9,301 nt of DNA, from contig USOQ01000085.1 in NCBI GenBank assembly GCA_900556395.1, positions 1-9,301 on the forward strand, written 5' to 3'. Both the position numbers and the translations under genes were made by a program. Below are positions 6,247 through 9,301 of this stretch, piece by piece (position 1 is the stretch's first letter; each line of letters starts with the position of its first letter). The stretch comes from Candidatus Segatella caccae. Its GTDB lineage: Bacteria; Bacteroidota; Bacteroidia; Bacteroidales; Bacteroidaceae. The notes under the pieces were generated by a model. The model had not been told where the DNA came from. It was given only the letters and a program-made list of their open reading frames with translations, and made no database searches.

Positions 6247-8994
6247 CTAAGAATTTGTCACTTCACCAGGCAACATACCATATTCTTCTTTGAAACACTT
6301 GGTAAAATAAGAAGGCGATGAGAAACCGACTTCATAAGCCACCTCAGAAATATTCATGCTGTTAGTTTCGAGCAGACGACGGGCCTTGGCAAGACGAGCC
6401 TTGCGCAAAAGGTCGACTACCGACGAGCCGGTGATGGCCTTCACCTTACGATAAAGCTGCACACGGCTCAGTCCTATCTCGGCTCCGATATCCTCGACAC
6501 CAAAATCGCTGTTACCCATGTGCGACTTGATGATGTCGTGCAACTGCTTGACAAAAGCCTTGTCACGGTCGTCCAGTCTGGACACCTCCTCTGTTTCTTT
6601 TCCTTCGGCAGCACCCTGTGCAAAGAGCTGACGCAGATGGGCACGCTGGTGCAACAGATTTTCCACACGTGCCAAGAGCACTTTGCTGTGGAAGGGTTTC
6701 GTGATGTAAGAGTCAGCTCCCTGCTCATAACCTTCTGCACGATGCTCTTCCAGATTCTTTGCTGTGAGCATGATGACTGGAATGTGCGAGGTGGCGGTAT
6801 TGGTCTTCAACTGCTGCGTAAACTCCAGTCCATCCATGACTGGCATCATCACATCGCATATCACCAGATCGGGCACTTCCTTGCGGGCTATCTCAAGTCC
6901 CTCCCTGCCATCAGATGCCTCGAGCACAAAATAATAGTCCTGCAAGAGGGTTCGCTCATATTGTCGAATGTCGTTATTGTCGTCTATGATCAGTATGGTG
7001 GGCTTTTCACCATGCTCGCTGATAATTTGCTGCAATTTGCCGCCATGACGTTCTCCGTCGTCGATATACTGCAGTGTTCCGTCATCGCTGAAAGAAGAGG
7101 ACTTATCGGCAGCTGCCGGCTGTGGCTCTTCTACAAGACCCTCCTGCTGTCGGGGCAGCAGGACGATAAAGCAAGTGCCTTTTCCTGGTTCACTCTCTAC
7201 CTTCACCTCACCATGATGCAACTCAACGAACGACTTGACCAAAGCCAGTCCGATGCCCGTTCCACTCGCCGCACCCTTGGCCTGGAAAAAGCGCTCGAAC
7301 ACCTTGGTGAGTTCTTCCTTGTCGATACCTTTACCCGAATCCTGCACCTCGATACGAAGCCGTTCTCCCTCATCCGCCAAAGACACATGAATAAAGCCAC
7401 CTGCAGGGGTGTACTTCAAGGCATTGCTCAGAAGATTGAAGACAACACGGGCAAGTTTCTCCTTGTCGGCCACAACATCGGCAGAAGAAGAGAAATGTGT
7501 GGTATCCAACTGCAACTGTATCTTCTTACGCTGTGCCGTCATAGCAAAGTCGCCCGTCCACTGCTGCAAGGCCTCTTGCAGGTCGAAACGGCTCAAACTC
7601 AGTTCCATTTTGCCATTCTGTATCTTACGGAAGTCGAGTATAGAGCCTACCAACTGCTGCAACGACAGCGCATTGCGTTGCACCATCTGCAAGAGTTCAC
7701 GGCTTCTACCCTTGATGGAACGATCATCAAGCAACAACTCTACGGGGTCGGCGATAAGGGTAAGAGGAGTGCGTAACTCATGACTGATATTGGTAAAGAA
7801 CACCAATCGCGAATGTGTCAACTCGAGCACCTCCTCGTTAAGTCTCTTCAGTTCATCGTTACTCCGAGCAAGTTGTTCATTAAGACGAGTTTTGAGAAGA
7901 TAGTTGCGGAACATAAAAATCGCAGCTATGATAATCAGCACAATAAACAAGACCAATCCTAACGTAAAGAGGCGTTGTACGTGATAAGCTGAATTGTACT
8001 GCGAAACCTTCCGGTGCAGCATGTCAAGACTGCTGCGCTGCTGCTCGCTGTCCTTCGCCTCCATCAGAATCAGTTCGGCATTATTCCGGGTTACAATCGA
8101 TGTGGGCAGATAGTTGTCGCGGGCAAATGGCTCATGACGCAAGATCTTCATAGCCAGAGCTATCACCTCGTCGCCCTTGGTAGGATAAAGCATGGAAGCC
8201 TCCAACACTCCTTGTCTTACCAACTCAAGTCCGCCATCCTTACCTGCCAAACCGTCTACGCCCACAAAACGACATTTGTCCTGCAAGCCATGCTCACAGG
8301 CTACTTTATAGGCACCAGAAGCCATGCGGTCGTTCTGCGCAAACACATAATCGAAGTCCTGTGTCTTGGACAATACTCGTTTCATCACCTCCGAACCGCT
8401 CTGCTCCTTCCAGTCGCCCGACTCGGAAGCCACAATCTGCAAATCGGGATAGGCATTCAAAGCATCAACAAAACCGCGATGGCGGTCGATGGCAGGAGAA
8501 GAATCTTCAAGACCACGTATCTCTACTATACGTCCCTTTCCATTCAGGCGCTGGGCGATATAATCGCCAACCAATTTACCCAACAGATAGTTGTCACAAC
8601 CGATAAAAGCAGTATACTTCTTCGATTGCGTCTTACGGTCGACAAGAATCACAGGAATGCCCTTCTGTTGTGCTCTTTCGAGGGCAGGCGAAATGGCATT
8701 CACCTGATTGGGAGAAACGATGAGCAGACTGACACCCTGGTCGATAAAGTAATTGATCTGCGACAGCTGACTGGCATTGTCATCATCGGCAGAAGCCAGA
8801 CGCACCTCTACAGAGTCGTTGAGATACTCGGCAGTCTTCAACTCGCTGTTCAGCTTCTCTCGCCAAGTATCCATAGAGCATTGCGAAACGCCGATAATAT
8901 ACTTCTTGGGCTGGTTGGCACAGGATGCCAACAAAAGAGCACATAATAATAAGAGGTATAAGAAACCTATCCGAGAAGAAACTTTCATTGTCAT
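6247..8994 (-). CDS. hybrid two-component system regulator (HTCS) with periplasmic sugar-binding domain
   Basis: A 915-residue one-protein signalling system. Order: signal peptide with lipobox-like LASC (C25); type I periplasmic binding protein domain of the ribose/fructose-binding class (~32-312; KYIIGVSQCSMDTWR, QGVSLLIVSPNQ, VILVDRK, FIGCDNYLLG, FAQNDRMASGA, VGVDGL); one membrane span (~342-363); short coiled coil; histidine kinase HisKA with HELRTP (H405); HATPase_c with N524, DSGKGI and GTGIGLAL; receiver domain (~666-783; DD671-672, phospho-acceptor D714, T744, K766); AraC-type double helix-turn-helix (~817-915). All key catalytic residues are present. Domain order matches Bacteroides HTCS proteins such as the fructose-sensing BT1754, so a small sugar ligand is likely but unproven. 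I start at ATG 8994; ATG 8988 is equally possible, and a TTG at 9003 is unlikely. It probably activates a divergent operon beyond the right edge. Confidence 0.95.
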   Translation of the reverse strand: MTMKVSSRIGFLYLLLLCALLLASCANQPKKYIIGVSQCSMDTWREKLNSELKTAEYLNDSVEVRLASADDDNASQLSQINYFIDQGVSLLIVSPNQVNAISPALERAQQKGIPVILVDRKTQSKKYTAFIGCDNYLLGKLVGDYIAQRLNGKGRIVEIRGLEDSSPAIDRHRGFVDALNAYPDLQIVASESGDWKEQSGSEVMKRVLSKTQDFDYVFAQNDRMASGAYKVACEHGLQDKCRFVGVDGLAGKDGGLELVRQGVLEASMLYPTKGDEVIALAMKILRHEPFARDNYLPTSIVTRNNAELILMEAKDSEQQRSSLDMLHRKVSQYNSAYHVQRLFTLGLVLFIVLIIIAAIFMFRNYLLKTRLNEQLARSNDELKRLNEEVLELTHSRLVFFTNISHELRTPLTLIADPVELLLDDRSIKGRSRELLQMVQRNALSLQQLVGSILDFRKIQNGKMELSLSRFDLQEALQQWTGDFAMTAQRKKIQLQLDTTHFSSSADVVADKEKLARVVFNLLSNALKYTPAGGFIHVSLADEGERLRIEVQDSGKGIDKEELTKVFERFFQAKGAASGTGIGLALVKSFVELHHGEVKVESEPGKGTCFIVLLPRQQEGLVEEPQPAAADKSSSFSDDGTLQYIDDGERHGGKLQQIISEHGEKPTILIIDDNNDIRQYERTLLQDYYFVLEASDGREGLEIARKEVPDLVICDVMMPVMDGLEFTQQLKTNTATSHIPVIMLTAKNLEEHRAEGYEQGADSYITKPFHSKVLLARVENLLHQRAHLRQLFAQGAAEGKETEEVSRLDDRDKAFVKQLHDIIKSHMGNSDFGVEDIGAEIGLSRVQLYRKVKAITGSSVVDLLRKARLAKARRLLETNSMNISEVAYEVGFSSPSYFTKCFKEEYGMLPGEVTNS

Positions 8995-9042
8995 ACTAAA
9001 CAATTTTCATATAAGACTATAGTTCGATTTTAGTTTCGATTA

Positions 9043-9050
9043 CAAAAATA
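9043..9050 (-). promoter_or_regulatory. possible -7 box for the HTCS gene
   Basis: TATTTTTG (minus strand, 9050-9043) matches TAnnTTTG, about 50 bp upstream of the HTCS ATG. No TTTG is found 19-21 nt further upstream, so the promoter is weak or differently spaced. In this A/T-rich stretch a chance match is possible. Confidence 0.4.
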
Positions 9051-9108
9051 CAAATATTTTTCTAAAACGGCCATAACGTTGTATGTTTTTTTAAAAAGGG
9101 CATAGACA

Positions 9109-9132
9109 TCAGTCTTTGTTAGTAAAGACTGA
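9109..9132. repeat. 9-bp perfect inverted repeat upstream of the HTCS gene
   Basis: TCAGTCTTT (9109-9117) and AAAGACTGA (9124-9132) are exact reverse complements around a 6-nt gap. An overlapping GACT-GAAT-AGTC follows on the right. The dyad is centred about 70 bp upstream of the putative HTCS -7 box and ~45 bp left of the direct repeats, in a region with no coding evidence. It is a candidate operator for a dimeric regulator. Confidence 0.5.
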
Positions 9133-9169
9133 ATAGTCATAATTACATCAAAAAAATGGGCAAAAAAAA

Positions 9170-9205
9170 TGAAAGTACTTGCGATGGCTGTTGAAAGTAC
9201 TTGCG
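9170..9205 (+). promoter_or_regulatory. tandem 14-bp direct repeats, candidate HTCS operator
   Basis: TGAAAGTACTTGCG occurs exactly at 9170-9183 and 9192-9205. The period is 22 bp, about two helical turns, with an 8-bp spacer. Each copy contains the palindrome AAGTACTT. AraC-type DNA-binding domains commonly bind two direct half-sites at about 21-bp spacing beside the -33/-35 box. Here a TTTG lies at 9208-9211, immediately right of the second copy. The arrangement fits activation of a rightward operon by the adjacent HTCS protein. That assignment is an inference from layout. Confidence 0.6.
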
Positions 9206-9207
9206 TT

Positions 9208-9242
9208 TTTGGAGCCTTTAATCCTATCAAAGATATAAAAGA
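9208..9242 (+). promoter_or_regulatory. possible activator-dependent promoter facing right
   Basis: TTTG (9208-9211) directly follows the second direct repeat. A degenerate -7 candidate TATAAAAG (9234-9241) lies 22 nt on and is not a good TAnnTTTG match, as would be expected for a promoter that needs an activator. From here to 9301 I see only a leader-like sequence with short stems (CGGA...TCCG, TAACA...TGTTA) and no convincing start codon, so the regulated gene would lie outside the window. Confidence 0.35.
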
Positions 9243-9301
9243 CTTTCGGGTCAGCGGATTTTTCCGGTTGGTAACACCATATGTTAGGAATAAAGTGTTG
9301 C

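Noticed and set aside
6520..7776. A 418-codon plus-strand open frame
   Set aside because: It is fully antisense to the HTCS kinase/receiver region, whose family motifs are intact on the minus strand. The translation is Leu/His/Gln rich with no recognisable domain.
8014..8946. A 310-codon plus-strand open frame
   Set aside because: Antisense to the HTCS periplasmic binding domain; the long frame is a by-product of codon usage on the opposite strand.
9030..9230. A 66-codon minus-strand frame upstream of the HTCS gene
   Set aside because: It runs through the direct repeats, the dyad and the likely HTCS promoter. Composition is that of A/T-rich non-coding DNA and no family is recognisable.

Overview
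The window reads as a piece of a Bacteroidales chromosome, most likely Prevotella-like. Three things point there. First, the tmRNA proteolysis tag decodes as (A)GENNYALAA. Second, promoters fit the Bacteroidetes pattern TTTG-N19..21-TAnnTTTG, with AT-rich leaders and no Shine-Dalgarno. Third, there is a one-protein hybrid two-component regulator (HTCS) of the type that controls glycan utilisation loci. Most coding is on the minus strand.

Layout. 1-91: possible C-terminal tail of a rightward gene. 127-172: perfect 21-bp hairpin terminator shared with ssrA. 178-572 (minus): tmRNA, with a promoter at 646-677. 725-1675 (minus): secreted thioredoxin/TlpA-like protein fused to a TonB C-terminal-like domain. 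1704-1836: structured intergenic inverted repeat. 1866-3839 (minus): OPT-family transporter. 3890-4759 (minus): LacX-type aldose 1-epimerase family protein, 50 bp upstream of the OPT gene and probably cotranscribed with it. 4760-4997: divergent promoter region. 4998-5891 (plus): EamA/DMT transporter. 5892-6246: 355-bp convergent gap without a convincing gene. It holds a strong hairpin, a leftward promoter that serves no visible gene, and a 14-bp inverted repeat. 6247-8994 (minus): HTCS sensor/regulator with a periplasmic sugar-binding-protein domain. 8995-9301: its upstream region, with an inverted repeat and two direct 14-bp repeats on a 22-bp period beside a TTTG -33-like box facing right.

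How the genes may work together. ssrA is housekeeping (ribosome rescue). The epimerase and OPT genes look like a small metabolic/transport operon; the secreted thioredoxin-TonB_C protein lies downstream of them, possibly in the same transcript. The HTCS appears to sense a small sugar in the periplasm. The direct repeats suggest that it activates a divergent operon starting beyond 9301, plausibly a glycan utilisation locus, but no gene of it is visible here. I see no CRISPR array, insertion sequence or prophage gene. The least explained parts are the fused thioredoxin-TonB_C architecture, the 5892-6246 gap and the 9109-9211 regulatory cluster.
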